In this document: positions 9,405 to 18,535 of the stretch, in pieces
How positions within the stretch are numbered: position 1 is the first letter of the stretch
How the letters are laid out: every line of letters begins with the position of its first letter
Position numbers and translations under genes: made by a program
Assembly (NCBI GenBank): GCA_004124405.1
Contig: SCKP01000001.1
Coordinates: 1-64,000, forward strand
Direction of reading: 5' to 3'
Source of the DNA: Fidelibacterota bacterium
GTDB lineage: Bacteria; Fidelibacterota; Marinisomatia; SCGC-AAA003-L08; D37C17
Length of the DNA stretch: 64,000 bases
The notes under the pieces: model-generated
The model's input: only the letters and a program-made list of their open reading frames with translations
Databases searched by the model: none
What the model was told of the DNA's origin: nothing

Positions 9405-10103
9405 TTAACTATTTTCTTTAACAAAAGAGGTTCCGTCCCATTTGAAGCCTTCATATTCAAATCCAGAAAAACTTTTTATATCCGTTATATTATTTTCAGC
9501 AATATAGCGTATAAATTCTCCTTTTACCGCTTTTCCAAAATGTCCCGCAGCAGATTTTTTCCCTTTATTTGTTATTTGAAAATCTACGGGGATTACATTA
9601 TCCTTATTGGGTTGATATGCTTTTCTATGTACCTGGGGTAAAAGGTCAACAATAACTTTTTCATCTTTTAGTGTTTCTGTAAGTACGGGGTTCCAATGAT
9701 GTTGAAGCGACAGCACATTCATTTTCAGCTTATAATCTGGTATAGGAGTTTTTGGAGTGAGCAATCCAAATAATCCACTAAAAATATAGATATACTTTTC
9801 CATATAATCTTTTGCTTTTTCTGAAAGTGTGGACCAACTGATGTGCTCATATACTACTCCCGTATATCGTTCTATCGCTGGTGCACAGCGGCTGTTAAAT
9901 ACATCTTGGTTTTGTCTGTGAAACATTAACGCTTTTTCCGGTGATGTTCCATAAACTGATGAGAGGTCTTCATCATCAATTAACTCCAGTAACCGTACAA
10001 CTTGATTGACTTCGCGCTTAAATCTGAAGTTGGTTTCTGAAAAGAGGATTTTCCCCGGTTTAACTTTTGCTTTTCCCTCACTTGGTGGAATTAATATTTT
10101 CAT
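9405..10103 (-). CDS. yaaA: YaaA family protein (peroxide stress, DNA/iron-linked)
   Basis: A 232-residue member of the YaaA/DUF328 family. The N-terminus (MKILIPPSEGKAK) is the family signature and the length is close to the ~250 usual. In E. coli YaaA limits intracellular iron and oxidative DNA damage during peroxide stress and is reported to bind DNA; that role is inferred here by family only. AAGGAA lies just before the ATG. It is encoded ahead of the ABC operon on the same strand with a 68-base gap, so cotranscription is possible but not required. Confidence 0.9.
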   Translation of the reverse strand: MKILIPPSEGKAKVKPGKILFSETNFRFKREVNQVVRLLELIDDEDLSSVYGTSPEKALMFHRQNQDVFNSRCAPAIERYTGVVYEHISWSTLSEKAKDYMEKYIYIFSGLFGLLTPKTPIPDYKLKMNVLSLQHHWNPVLTETLKDEKVIVDLLPQVHRKAYQPNKDNVIPVDFQITNKGKKSAAGHFGKAVKGEFIRYIAENNITDIKSFSGFEYEGFKWDGTSFVKENS

Positions 10104-10387
10104 GAATATTCCTTATTAGATTTTAAAGTTAGATAAATGCTGATTAAAAAATGGTGGTAAATTTAAGATTAATAAGAAAATAATCTCAATGGATATTTTA
10201 AATATTCGTTGTTTACCCGAATATCAGGTGTTTAATTAGTAATTAATGAAATGTGTCCCAAATCAATACCAAATATAATTCCACTTAAAAACCTGCCAAA
10301 ATTGTGAAAGTTATGTTTATCATTTTTATTAAATAAATTGGTATAAAAAGTTCCTTCTTTCATAATTACATTTCGTAATTTTTCTAT

Positions 10388-11737
10388 ATGGGAAAATCAT
10401 GGACACCGGACAGTTGGAAGAAACTGCCCGCAGAACAACAGCCGGATTGGGAAAAATCTGAGGGTTATACAAAAGTAATTTCCGAAATATCAGGTTACCC
10501 TCCCCTCGTTTTTGCCGGCGAAGTAAGGGCATTAAAACAACAACTCGGCGATGCAGCTCAGGGAAATGGATTTCTAATTCAGGGTGGTGATTGTGCTGAA
10601 ACCTTCGATGATTTTCGGGCTGATTCTATAAGAGATAAACTTAAAATTTTACTGCAAATGTCCGTGGTCTTAACCTACGGCGCCTCCTGCAATGTGGTAA
10701 AACTGGGGCGCATAGCCGGACAGTTTGCAAAACCCCGGTCTGCAAATACAGAAACACGTGATGGCATTGAGCTTCCGTCCTATCGCGGGGATGCGGTAAA
10801 TGATATAAATTTTAATGAGAAAAGCCGTAAACAAAACCCCAAACGATTATTGCGAACTTATAATCAATCCGCTGCCACTTTAAATCTGCTGCGTGCATTT
10901 ACTACTGGCGGATTTGCAGATTTAAACAAGGTCCATATGTGGAATCAAGAATTTATTGCACAATCCCCCCAGGGAAAACGATATGAAGAAATTGCAAACA
11001 GCATAGATGATGCCCTAACATTTATGAAAGCGGTAGGCATAACCTCAGACAATACTTCAGCATTAAAATTAGCGGAATTTTTCACATCTCACGAAGCTCT
11101 TTTATTAGGATATGAACATGCCCTTACTCGACAAGATTCTCTCACTGAAAAATGGTATAATTGTTCTGCTCATTTCCTTTGGATCGGCGACCGTACACGC
11201 CAGCTCGATGGTGCACATGTGGAATTCCTTTCAGGTGTTGACAATCCCATAGGAATAAAGGTCGGTCCTACTATTATTAAGGAGGAACTTATCTCCCTGT
11301 GTGAAAAACTAAATCCAGAAAACGAGTGGGGAAGACTTACTCTTATAATTCGAATGGGTGCAGACACTGTTCGTAGTAAACTGCCTCCACTCATTAAGGC
11401 AATTCAAGAAAATGGCAAAAAGGTTCTTTGGGTGTGTGACCCCATGCATGGCAATACATATAAAACTGAGAATGGGTATAAAACACGGCATTTTGATACT
11501 ATTTTGGAAGAATTGGAACACTTTTTTGCCATTCATCGTGCTGAAAGAACCATTCCCGGCGGTGTCCATTTTGAATTAACCGGTGATAATGTTACTGAAT
11601 GCCTGGGTGGAGCTAGGGAAATCAGCGATTCTGATTTGAATTCCAGATATGAAACTGCCTGTGATCCCCGGCTGAATAACGAACAGAGCCTGGAGTTGGC
11701 ATTCCTGGTTACTGACCTTCTGCGCAATGGACGGTGA
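10388..11737 (+). CDS. 3-deoxy-7-phosphoheptulonate synthase, class II
   Basis: First enzyme of the shikimate pathway: phosphoenolpyruvate plus erythrose 4-phosphate gives DAHP. At 449 residues it has class II (plant/Mycobacterium-type) features: GGDCAETF near residue 65 (metal-binding Cys), CDPMHGNT near 351 (metal-binding His), HFELTGDNVTECLGG near 393 (metal-binding Glu) and CDPRLN near 427 (metal-binding Asp). It is unrelated in sequence to the class I AroF/G/H enzymes. The ATG has no clear Shine-Dalgarno. The AT-rich 284-base upstream gap contains one 7-bp inverted repeat (10202-10208 with 10218-10224) that could be a control site. No other aromatic-pathway gene is in the window. Confidence 0.96.
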   Translation: MGKSWTPDSWKKLPAEQQPDWEKSEGYTKVISEISGYPPLVFAGEVRALKQQLGDAAQGNGFLIQGGDCAETFDDFRADSIRDKLKILLQMSVVLTYGASCNVVKLGRIAGQFAKPRSANTETRDGIELPSYRGDAVNDINFNEKSRKQNPKRLLRTYNQSAATLNLLRAFTTGGFADLNKVHMWNQEFIAQSPQGKRYEEIANSIDDALTFMKAVGITSDNTSALKLAEFFTSHEALLLGYEHALTRQDSLTEKWYNCSAHFLWIGDRTRQLDGAHVEFLSGVDNPIGIKVGPTIIKEELISLCEKLNPENEWGRLTLIIRMGADTVRSKLPPLIKAIQENGKKVLWVCDPMHGNTYKTENGYKTRHFDTILEELEHFFAIHRAERTIPGGVHFELTGDNVTECLGGAREISDSDLNSRYETACDPRLNNEQSLELAFLVTDLLRNGR

Positions 11738-11900
11738 TGAGCATGTAATTATTAAAAACTTAATACGTGAAATGAATTTCTTTACATATTTAAACAATTA
11801 CGTTTTAATATAATCACGTCCAAATATTTCCGCTTTCCACTTATAAAACCCCGTAAATTCCCCCACTTTTTTCGAAACCGATTAATTATAGGAGTAAATT

Positions 11901-13232
11901 ATGTCAACGCTTTCCATCCATGGCTATGGAGATGATCTCACCGTTAATGATTGCCGTCTTGGAGACCTTTCACCGGCAGAACATGAAAAAATAGACTTAG
12001 AAAAAGGCGGGCGAAATTATAATCCCCTGGAAAATGTGGTGATAAGCCACGTAAAAGATTCTTCCACACTTATATGCAGAAAACCATCAGAAAACGGAGT
12101 TGCTGCCTATATAGAAGAAGAGCTAATTGATGGACTTTGTTGTTATTCTGCAGTAAATCAGGGGCAGCTCAATCAGACCATTGTAGATGCTGTGGTTAAA
12201 CATCTCACAGAAGAAAAATTGCCAACTGTTCCACGATCTATTCGCCATAAATATATGAGCGCTTTTTTATTAGCAACCACCGGCATTACTGAAATGGACC
12301 GGGTCGTTCCAAAGGTTGCTGGAGTGGAAGCGGCTGAACTCATGTTTAAACTTTCCCGACGATGGGGATATAAGATAAAAGGCATTCCTGAAAATGAGGC
12401 TATTATTGTAGCTGCAAAGGGGAATTTTCATGGCAGAACTGTAACAGCCGTGTCCATGTCAGATGACCCTGATGCAAGGGAGGGGTTTGGTCCTTTTGTA
12501 CCGGGGATTGAACTGGTAGCGTTTAATGATATTGATGCTCTCACATCTCTTTTTGAGGAGAAGGGTGAAAAAATTGCAGCTTATTTGGTTGAGCCCATCC
12601 AGGGTGAGGCTGGTGTAATTGTGCCGAATGATGATTACTGGACCCAAGTCCGAGCGCTATGTGATCAGCATAATATTCTTCTTGCCTTGGATGAAGTGCA
12701 AACCGGGTTTGGCAGAACCGGAGCCAACTTCGCTCATCAACTATTTGATGTGAAACCTGATTTGATGGGTTGTGGTAAGGCTGCCGGAGGCGGAATACTC
12801 CCCGTGTCATTTGTGGCCGGAACGGATGAGGTGATTGGCGTATTAACCCCTGGGTCTGAAGGGTCTACTTTTGGTGGTTATCCTCTTGGCGCTGTTGTTG
12901 GTGTGTATGCTATTAAGGTGTTAATAGAAGAAAAACTTGCTGAAAATGCAAAAATCAGGGGCGCTCAACTTATGAGCCACTTTGAAAATATGAAAAACGA
13001 ATTCCCAGACAAAATTAAAGAAGTTAGAGGCTTGGGGTTATTAACAGCCTTTGAAATGTATGATGATCCCAAATTAGATGGGCATCAGATTTCACTGGAA
13101 CTTTTAAAAAATGGTGTCTATGCCAAAGAAACTCATCACAGCACCGTGCGCATAGCTCCCGCACTTACTATAGAAACCTGGCAAATTGATAATATTGCTG
13201 AGGCAATTTATAATGTTGTAAAATCAATTTAA
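11901..13232 (+). CDS. Class III PLP aminotransferase, ornithine-aminotransferase-like
   Basis: PLP-dependent aminotransferase of 443 residues. Fold-type I class III motifs are clear: NFHGRTVTAVSMS (near 176), LALDEVQTGFGRTG (near 258), the PLP lysine in MGCGKAAGGGILP (near 293) and GSTFGGYPLGAVV (near 328). The closest recognisable family is ornithine-oxo-acid aminotransferase (RocD), which moves the delta-amino group of ornithine to 2-oxoglutarate. Acetylornithine, 4-aminobutyrate or lysine enzymes cannot be excluded. The first ~90 residues are not typical of bacterial RocD and include CRKPSENGVAAYIEEELIDG. A GGAG lies before the ATG. It stands alone between the DAHP synthase and the sensor kinase. 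Confidence 0.88.
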   Translation: MSTLSIHGYGDDLTVNDCRLGDLSPAEHEKIDLEKGGRNYNPLENVVISHVKDSSTLICRKPSENGVAAYIEEELIDGLCCYSAVNQGQLNQTIVDAVVKHLTEEKLPTVPRSIRHKYMSAFLLATTGITEMDRVVPKVAGVEAAELMFKLSRRWGYKIKGIPENEAIIVAAKGNFHGRTVTAVSMSDDPDAREGFGPFVPGIELVAFNDIDALTSLFEEKGEKIAAYLVEPIQGEAGVIVPNDDYWTQVRALCDQHNILLALDEVQTGFGRTGANFAHQLFDVKPDLMGCGKAAGGGILPVSFVAGTDEVIGVLTPGSEGSTFGGYPLGAVVGVYAIKVLIEEKLAENAKIRGAQLMSHFENMKNEFPDKIKEVRGLGLLTAFEMYDDPKLDGHQISLELLKNGVYAKETHHSTVRIAPALTIETWQIDNIAEAIYNVVKSI

Positions 13233-13272
13233 ATGGATAAAACCACTTTTTAAGCCTGTTTTTCAGTATGCC

Positions 13273-13292
13273 GGAAAAATTTGCGTTTTTCC
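13273..13292 (+). terminator. Possible weak terminator hairpin
   Basis: A 7-bp stem GGAAAAA/TTTTTCC with a 6-base loop lies 40 bases after the aminotransferase stop. No T-tract follows the stem, so termination would be weak at best; it could equally be a leader structure for the sensor kinase. Confidence 0.25.
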
Positions 13293-13353
13293 TGAGAGAC
13301 CTTTATATTTCCTGACTTTTAAAAGAGTTAGTTTAATGCTTTAGGAGAAAAAT

Positions 13354-16300
13354 CTGCATCCATCTATATATATATTAACCATTGGATTGATAATCCACTT
13401 ATTTGCCTGGACTTATGTTTTTGCACTAAACAGGACCAGTCCACTCAGCAAAGCCTACCTGATTTATATAGGTTCAATCATGGGTTGGCTGCTTTTGGAT
13501 TTAATCGGTAGATTAATTTTTGATGAACCCGCACCACTCTATTATCTCCGAATTTTGTCCATATTCTGGCTGTACCTGGGCATCGGGATGCTCCATTTCA
13601 TCTATGTATTGCTAGAAAAAAAATATGATACCATATTCAAATTTTTTGCCTGGCTATATCCACTCGCACTGATTCTCAGTTTCACTACGAAAATGTCAGC
13701 CCTACCCAACAATTTGTTTCTATTAACTCTTGTATTAATTATTTGTTTCCCAAGCTTATATAGTATTTATCTAATCATTAACAGATTAAGAAAAACAAAA
13801 AATGAAATATTAAATTTACAGTTAAAGCTAATAATTACGGGAATTATCTTTGTCCTGGCTGTTGGTGTGGGTACTGATGTCATCCCATTTTATTTGGGAT
13901 TAAACTTTGAATGGCGCTTGGGTTCGACAATAACCTGCTTACAGGCATTTTTTATTTTACCAGCCATATTGAAATATCACTTTATTTCCTTCCCTGTGGG
14001 AGAGCTGGCATTTGGACTTTTTACCAATGCAAATGAAGCTATTATTGCAATTGATAATAATGGGATTATTTTGCGCACCAATAATAAAGCCAACCAGCTT
14101 TTTAATATCCATCCCGAAGACGTTTATATAAAGAATATAGGAGATTATGTAGAAAACTATTCTCCTGAGGATAAATTTATCACTATGGAAACCGTGCTGG
14201 TGGAAAACTCTGATATTGCTATTAACATTTCTCAAACAGAACTCCGCTTTGCCGGCTATGAACAAGGAAAGGTTATGATAATCAGAGACATTACTGAAAG
14301 GATTCAAACAGCGCTTGAATTAGTCAAAAGTGAAGAAAAGTATCGAATCTTGATTGAATCTTCTCCAGATATTATTTATAATCTGGATATTTCTGGAAAT
14401 TATGTGTATGTAAATCCTGCATTTGAGAAGTATTCCGGATATACATTTAAGGAAGTAATTGGTATGGGATACGCCACTTTCATCAGACCCGATTTCAAGA
14501 CTTATGTACAAGATGAATTTTTTAAATTGTTTCAGCAGCGAAAAAAACTAAGTGATTCAGCCCAACTATTAACCGTTCCAATAATAGCTAAAGACGGTAC
14601 TGAATATTGGATGGAATTAAATGTTGAGCTTATTTGGGATAATGAATGGGTTGTCGGGTTTGCCGTTGTTTCAAGAGATATTACGGTACGCAAGAAAACC
14701 GAACATGCGTTACGGGAAAGTGAAGAACGCTATCGCCTATTGGTAGAAAATTCAACAGATATGATTTACAAGACCGATAAATACGGTAATTATACATTTG
14801 TAAATCAAGTATTCATTAAAAAATCAGGTGTAACCGAGGCTGAAATTTTGAAATTGAATTGCTTCGATAAAGTCCCAGAAAAATACCGAAGTGACGTAAA
14901 AAAATTCTATAAAACACAACTTGAAAATAAACAACCTGTTTCATACTATGAATTACCTTGTAATGTTGCAAAAAATAAAACCATTTGGATTGGTCAGTTT
15001 ACCAGATTGGAGTTAGATGAATTTGGTGATCCTAAAGGATATTCCGTTACGGCTCGTGATATTACAGAAAGAAAACGTACCCTTGATGCCTTAAAGGCCT
15101 CCGAAACCCGTTATAGAAGTCTGATTGAAACTTCACCCGATGGTATTTCCATCAATGATTTTGAAACCATTTTCTACATAAATAAGTCGGGCGCGGACAT
15201 TCTGGGAGAAAAACCTGAGAATCTCATTAATAAATCTTTTATGCAGTATATCCATCCAAAGGATTTAGATAAATTGAAGGATATAATAGTAAGACTAAAA
15301 AAGGGTGAAAAAGTCAGTAGGTTTGAAATATTAATAGTTAGAAAAGATGGCTCTGAACGAAAAATAGAAGCAAAAGGGTACGCCACAACCCATGATGGTA
15401 AACCTGCAACACTGACTTTCTTGCGAGACAGAACTGAAAGGATTCATGCAGAGAACGAAGTGAAGTCCAGCCAGGCTCGCTTGGCGGAAGCACAAAATAT
15501 GGCCAAAATCGGAAGCTTTCAATATAACCTGAATAGCGATAAAGTTGTCTGGTCTGAAGCGTTATACAATATTTACGGCTTAGATCATAATAAATATACG
15601 CCCACAAATAAGAAATTTCTAAATAAAGTCGTTCATCCTGATGACAAGCAATATGTAAAAGAATTAATCGAAAGTGCACTACAGAATAATAAAACCAAAT
15701 TAGATTATATTCATAAAATAGTACAACCGGATGGTGTTGAGAAAATAGTGCATGCCCTGGCTGAAATAATTTATGATGACAGCGGTCAGGCTTTATTAAT
15801 GAACGGCTCAGCACAGGATATTACTGAACTGTATAATACACGGAGGCGACTTGAGGAGAGTGAAAAAAACTATCGTGAGTTGGTAGAATTATCGCCTGAT
15901 GCAGTGCTGATAACAGACAGAAAAAAGATTCTGTATGTGAATATAGCATTTATTAAAATGATGGGCGGTAAGCATGCTAAGGATTTTCTGGACAAAGATA
16001 TTTACCCATTTATTCACCCTGATAGTATTAATAAGATGGAAGAAGATCTGGAAAAGATGGATTATGGTTTACCCATCGGCACGGCAGAGATAAAAGCCTT
16101 TAAATTAGATGGAAGTTTGATCTATACCGAAATAAGGGGAATGATCACTCAATTTAACAATCAGCCGGCGGTAATGTGCAGTATTCGGGATGTCACAAAT
16201 AAAATTATTTCTGAACAAAAGTTGCGGGATAGTGAGATAAGTTTAGCCAGGGCGCAGAAAATTGCTCAACTTGGCAGCTGGGAAGAAAACCATCATACTG

Positions 16301-17256
16301 GAGAAATATATTGGTCTTCAGAATTGAGAAAAATATTTGGACTAAATAACAAAGATAAAATAATACCTGGACAATTTTGGGATTATATATATCCTGATGA
16401 TTTAGATTGGATGAAAAAAAGCTGGTTTCAAGCAAGAAGAAAAATGGTGCCATATAGGGGAATATTTAGAATTAAATTAAAGGATGGCACAATAAAGGAT
16501 CTCAGCGAACAGGCTGAATTTACACAAGATCATCAGGGTAATTTATTAAAAACTACTGGTACCGTTCAGGATGTTACACAAATTCGCGAATATCAGGAAA
16601 AGCTTAAAAAACTATCATCACACATACAAAATCTCCAGGAAGAAGAACGCAGCCACATTGCTCGTGAAATTCATGATGAATTGGGACAAAATCTCACCAG
16701 TATTAACATGGATATTGATTATCTGAAAAATAAGCAAGCAGAGGGAGCAGATCCTGATATATTAAGACGGTTAAAAATATTGGGTAAATTGGTGAACAAT
16801 ACTATTAAAACAACACGGAGAATCAGCCAGGAATTACGCCCGGGGATTTTAGATGACCTGGGATTAAAGTCAGCCATTGAATGGCAAGTATCCCAATTTA
16901 AAAAGCGGTCGGATTCAGAATATAAATTAACTATGATGGGGGATGATGAAAATCTTACAAAAGAGCAATCTATAGCCATTTTCCGAATAGCTCAAGAATC
17001 CCTAACCAATATTGCACGCCATGCAGGGGCAACTAAAATTGAAGTGAATTTAAGTATCGAAAAGCCCTCAATAAAATTAGAAATAAAAGATAATGGTAAA
17101 GGAATTTCTGATAACAATACTGAAAATCATAATACTTCCTTTGGTATTTTTGGTATGAAGGAACGTGCTTCCATTTTAGGGGGAGAATTAGAAATTGTAA
17201 GTTCGCCCAAAGAAGGAACATCCATAATTGTAGAATTACCAATTCAGGCTAATTAA
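13354..17256 (+). CDS. Multi-PAS membrane sensor histidine kinase
   Basis: About 1300 residues. An N-terminal block of about seven membrane helices (~1-205) resembles the 7TM region of HisK sensors. Seven PAS-like segments follow, starting near residues 220, 326, 457, 584, 702, 837 and 957. Then come a HisKA_3 dimerisation domain with the phosphoacceptor in REIHDELGQ (near 1105) and an HATPase domain (RIAQESLTNIARHAG; DNGKGI; FGIFGMKERA). This is the NarX/DegS type of kinase that pairs with LuxR-type regulators, and one starts 10 bases downstream. The start is unusual. A TAG at 13342 limits it, and the only codon well spaced from AGGAG (13343-13347) is CTG at 13354. The next recognised start is TTG at 13387, which lacks a ribosome-binding site and would trim the first helix. 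The stimulus is unknown. Confidence 0.9.
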   Translation: MHPSIYILTIGLIIHLFAWTYVFALNRTSPLSKAYLIYIGSIMGWLLLDLIGRLIFDEPAPLYYLRILSIFWLYLGIGMLHFIYVLLEKKYDTIFKFFAWLYPLALILSFTTKMSALPNNLFLLTLVLIICFPSLYSIYLIINRLRKTKNEILNLQLKLIITGIIFVLAVGVGTDVIPFYLGLNFEWRLGSTITCLQAFFILPAILKYHFISFPVGELAFGLFTNANEAIIAIDNNGIILRTNNKANQLFNIHPEDVYIKNIGDYVENYSPEDKFITMETVLVENSDIAINISQTELRFAGYEQGKVMIIRDITERIQTALELVKSEEKYRILIESSPDIIYNLDISGNYVYVNPAFEKYSGYTFKEVIGMGYATFIRPDFKTYVQDEFFKLFQQRKKLSDSAQLLTVPIIAKDGTEYWMELNVELIWDNEWVVGFAVVSRDITVRKKTEHALRESEERYRLLVENSTDMIYKTDKYGNYTFVNQVFIKKSGVTEAEILKLNCFDKVPEKYRSDVKKFYKTQLENKQPVSYYELPCNVAKNKTIWIGQFTRLELDEFGDPKGYSVTARDITERKRTLDALKASETRYRSLIETSPDGISINDFETIFYINKSGADILGEKPENLINKSFMQYIHPKDLDKLKDIIVRLKKGEKVSRFEILIVRKDGSERKIEAKGYATTHDGKPATLTFLRDRTERIHAENEVKSSQARLAEAQNMAKIGSFQYNLNSDKVVWSEALYNIYGLDHNKYTPTNKKFLNKVVHPDDKQYVKELIESALQNNKTKLDYIHKIVQPDGVEKIVHALAEIIYDDSGQALLMNGSAQDITELYNTRRRLEESEKNYRELVELSPDAVLITDRKKILYVNIAFIKMMGGKHAKDFLDKDIYPFIHPDSINKMEEDLEKMDYGLPIGTAEIKAFKLDGSLIYTEIRGMITQFNNQPAVMCSIRDVTNKIISEQKLRDSEISLARAQKIAQLGSWEENHHTGEIYWSSELRKIFGLNNKDKIIPGQFWDYIYPDDLDWMKKSWFQARRKMVPYRGIFRIKLKDGTIKDLSEQAEFTQDHQGNLLKTTGTVQDVTQIREYQEKLKKLSSHIQNLQEEERSHIAREIHDELGQNLTSINMDIDYLKNKQAEGADPDILRRLKILGKLVNNTIKTTRRISQELRPGILDDLGLKSAIEWQVSQFKKRSDSEYKLTMMGDDENLTKEQSIAIFRIAQESLTNIARHAGATKIEVNLSIEKPSIKLEIKDNGKGISDNNTENHNTSFGIFGMKERASILGGELEIVSSPKEGTSIIVELPIQAN

Positions 17257-17266
17257 GGAAAAAAGG

Positions 17267-17899
17267 ATGATTAATATTTTAATAGTTGATGACCATTTAA
17301 TTGTGAGAGAGGGTATTAAACGAATAATTAATGATTCTGCAGATATGAATGTTGTAGCAGAAGCTTCCAGCGGGATGGAGGCTCTTGAACTTGTATGGAA
17401 AAATAAATATGATTTAATATTACTGGATATTTCCATGCCGGGACAAAATGGTCTGCAAACATTGAAGCAAATTAAAAAACATGATAAAAATGTTCCTGTA
17501 TTAATGCTCAGCATGCACTCTGAGGGCCAGTATGCTATGCGATCAATGAAAGCCGGCGCTTCTGGGTATATGACCAAAGACACCGCTTCCAGTCAGCTTG
17601 TAAAAGCTATTCGTAAAATAAGTGATGGCAGGAAATTTATTACTCAGGAAGTTGCAGAACTGTTGGCTACCGATCTTTACCATGAGCACGATAAAGAACC
17701 TCACGAATATTTATCGGACAGAGAATTTGAAGTATTAAAAATGATTTCGAAAGGTGATTCAATAAAAATAATTGCTAAAAATCTATCAATTAGCCCTAAA
17801 ACTGTAAGCACGTACCGATCCAGGATATTAGAAAAATTAGACTTGAAAAATAATTCTGATATAATTCATTATGCAATTGATTACAAACTCGAAGATTAA
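17267..17899 (+). CDS. NarL/LuxR-family response regulator
   Basis: Transcription regulator of 210 residues paired with the kinase directly upstream. The receiver domain (1-120) has the acidic pair DD at 8-9, phosphoacceptor Asp54 in LILLDISMPG, and the conserved Lys in GYMTKDTA. A LuxR-type helix-turn-helix follows at about 143-205 (LSDREFEVLKMISKGDSIK, then ISPKTVSTYRSRILEKL). The AAGGAAAAAAGG before the ATG is close. A strong terminator 113 bases downstream ends the two-component transcript. Targets are unknown. Confidence 0.95.
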   Translation: MINILIVDDHLIVREGIKRIINDSADMNVVAEASSGMEALELVWKNKYDLILLDISMPGQNGLQTLKQIKKHDKNVPVLMLSMHSEGQYAMRSMKAGASGYMTKDTASSQLVKAIRKISDGRKFITQEVAELLATDLYHEHDKEPHEYLSDREFEVLKMISKGDSIKIIAKNLSISPKTVSTYRSRILEKLDLKNNSDIIHYAIDYKLED

Positions 17900-18011
17900 C
17901 CAATTGTAAGACTTTTCCTACATTTAAAATCAGAGTTTTACTGATTGACAGCTATTAAGAAAACCCAGTAATATTTCTTAGTTAGTTAACTACCTTCCTC
18001 CTTCAGTTAAC

Positions 18012-18058
18012 AAAAAGACCGAACCTATGCGCCGTCCCAAGAGTTCGGTCTTTTAAAT
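18012..18058 (+). terminator. Strong intrinsic terminator of the two-component operon
   Basis: A 12-bp perfect stem (AAAAGACCGAAC at 18013-18024 with 18043-18054) with an 18-base loop ends in TTTTAAATTTTATT. It separates the response regulator from the lipoprotein gene. Confidence 0.8.
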
Positions 18059-18151
18059 TTTATTCTGTAATTTTATTTTACTTGTTTTAACAGAATCAAT
18101 GCATGGAAATTTTCCCCACTAATTTAAATTCATAAAATCAAGACATATACA

Positions 18152-18535
18152 TTGAAAAAGTATTTTTATTCTCTGCTAATCATTGCCGCCCTTGGATGTA
18201 AGGGTGATACTGAACTTTCCATGGAGCGAGGAATTCAGTATTATGAGTGGGATATGATCGAAAAATCTATTCTTGAATTTAAATTTGTAATCCATAATCT
18301 TTCTTCAAAAAACAAAAAAATGGATTATTCCCAGATCAGGTTAAAATCAAGAGCTCACCATAACCTGGCAATAGCTTATGCAAAAAAAGAATGGTTTGAT
18401 GATGCCGTTTTGGAGGCTAGGGAAGCTTTCGAATTATTCCCATCGGATGATAATAGAAAGGTTATGGAATTAATTCAGAATAAGATTCCTACTGAAACCC
18501 AGAAACCCGTTAAACAAAAACCGACTACCCCGTAA
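18152..18535 (+). CDS. Small TPR-like lipoprotein
   Basis: A 127-residue protein with a lipoprotein signal (LLIIAALGC, cleavage before Cys16), so probably a membrane-anchored periplasmic protein. The body is helical and TPR-like: ERGIQYYEWDMIEKSILEF and HHNLAIAYAKKEWFDDAVLE are two repeat-type helix pairs, followed by EAFELFPSDDNRK. The Lys/Pro/Thr-rich C-terminus overlaps the end of the convergent reductase gene by 11 bases. The start is TTG with no strong Shine-Dalgarno. I do not recognise a specific family; a scaffold or assembly role is only a guess. Confidence 0.72.
   Translation: MKKYFYSLLIIAALGCKGDTELSMERGIQYYEWDMIEKSILEFKFVIHNLSSKNKKMDYSQIRLKSRAHHNLAIAYAKKEWFDDAVLEAREAFELFPSDDNRKVMELIQNKIPTETQKPVKQKPTTP

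Noticed and set aside
10202-10224. 7-bp inverted repeat upstream of the DAHP synthase, considered as an operator or TRAP/trp-type attenuator
   Set aside because: Short and AT-rich, with no leader peptide or terminator pairing; mentioned only in the gene entry.
15338-15814. 158-codon minus-strand frame inside the sensor kinase
   Set aside because: Composition and residues show no protein-like motif, and the plus-strand PAS domains fully explain the region.
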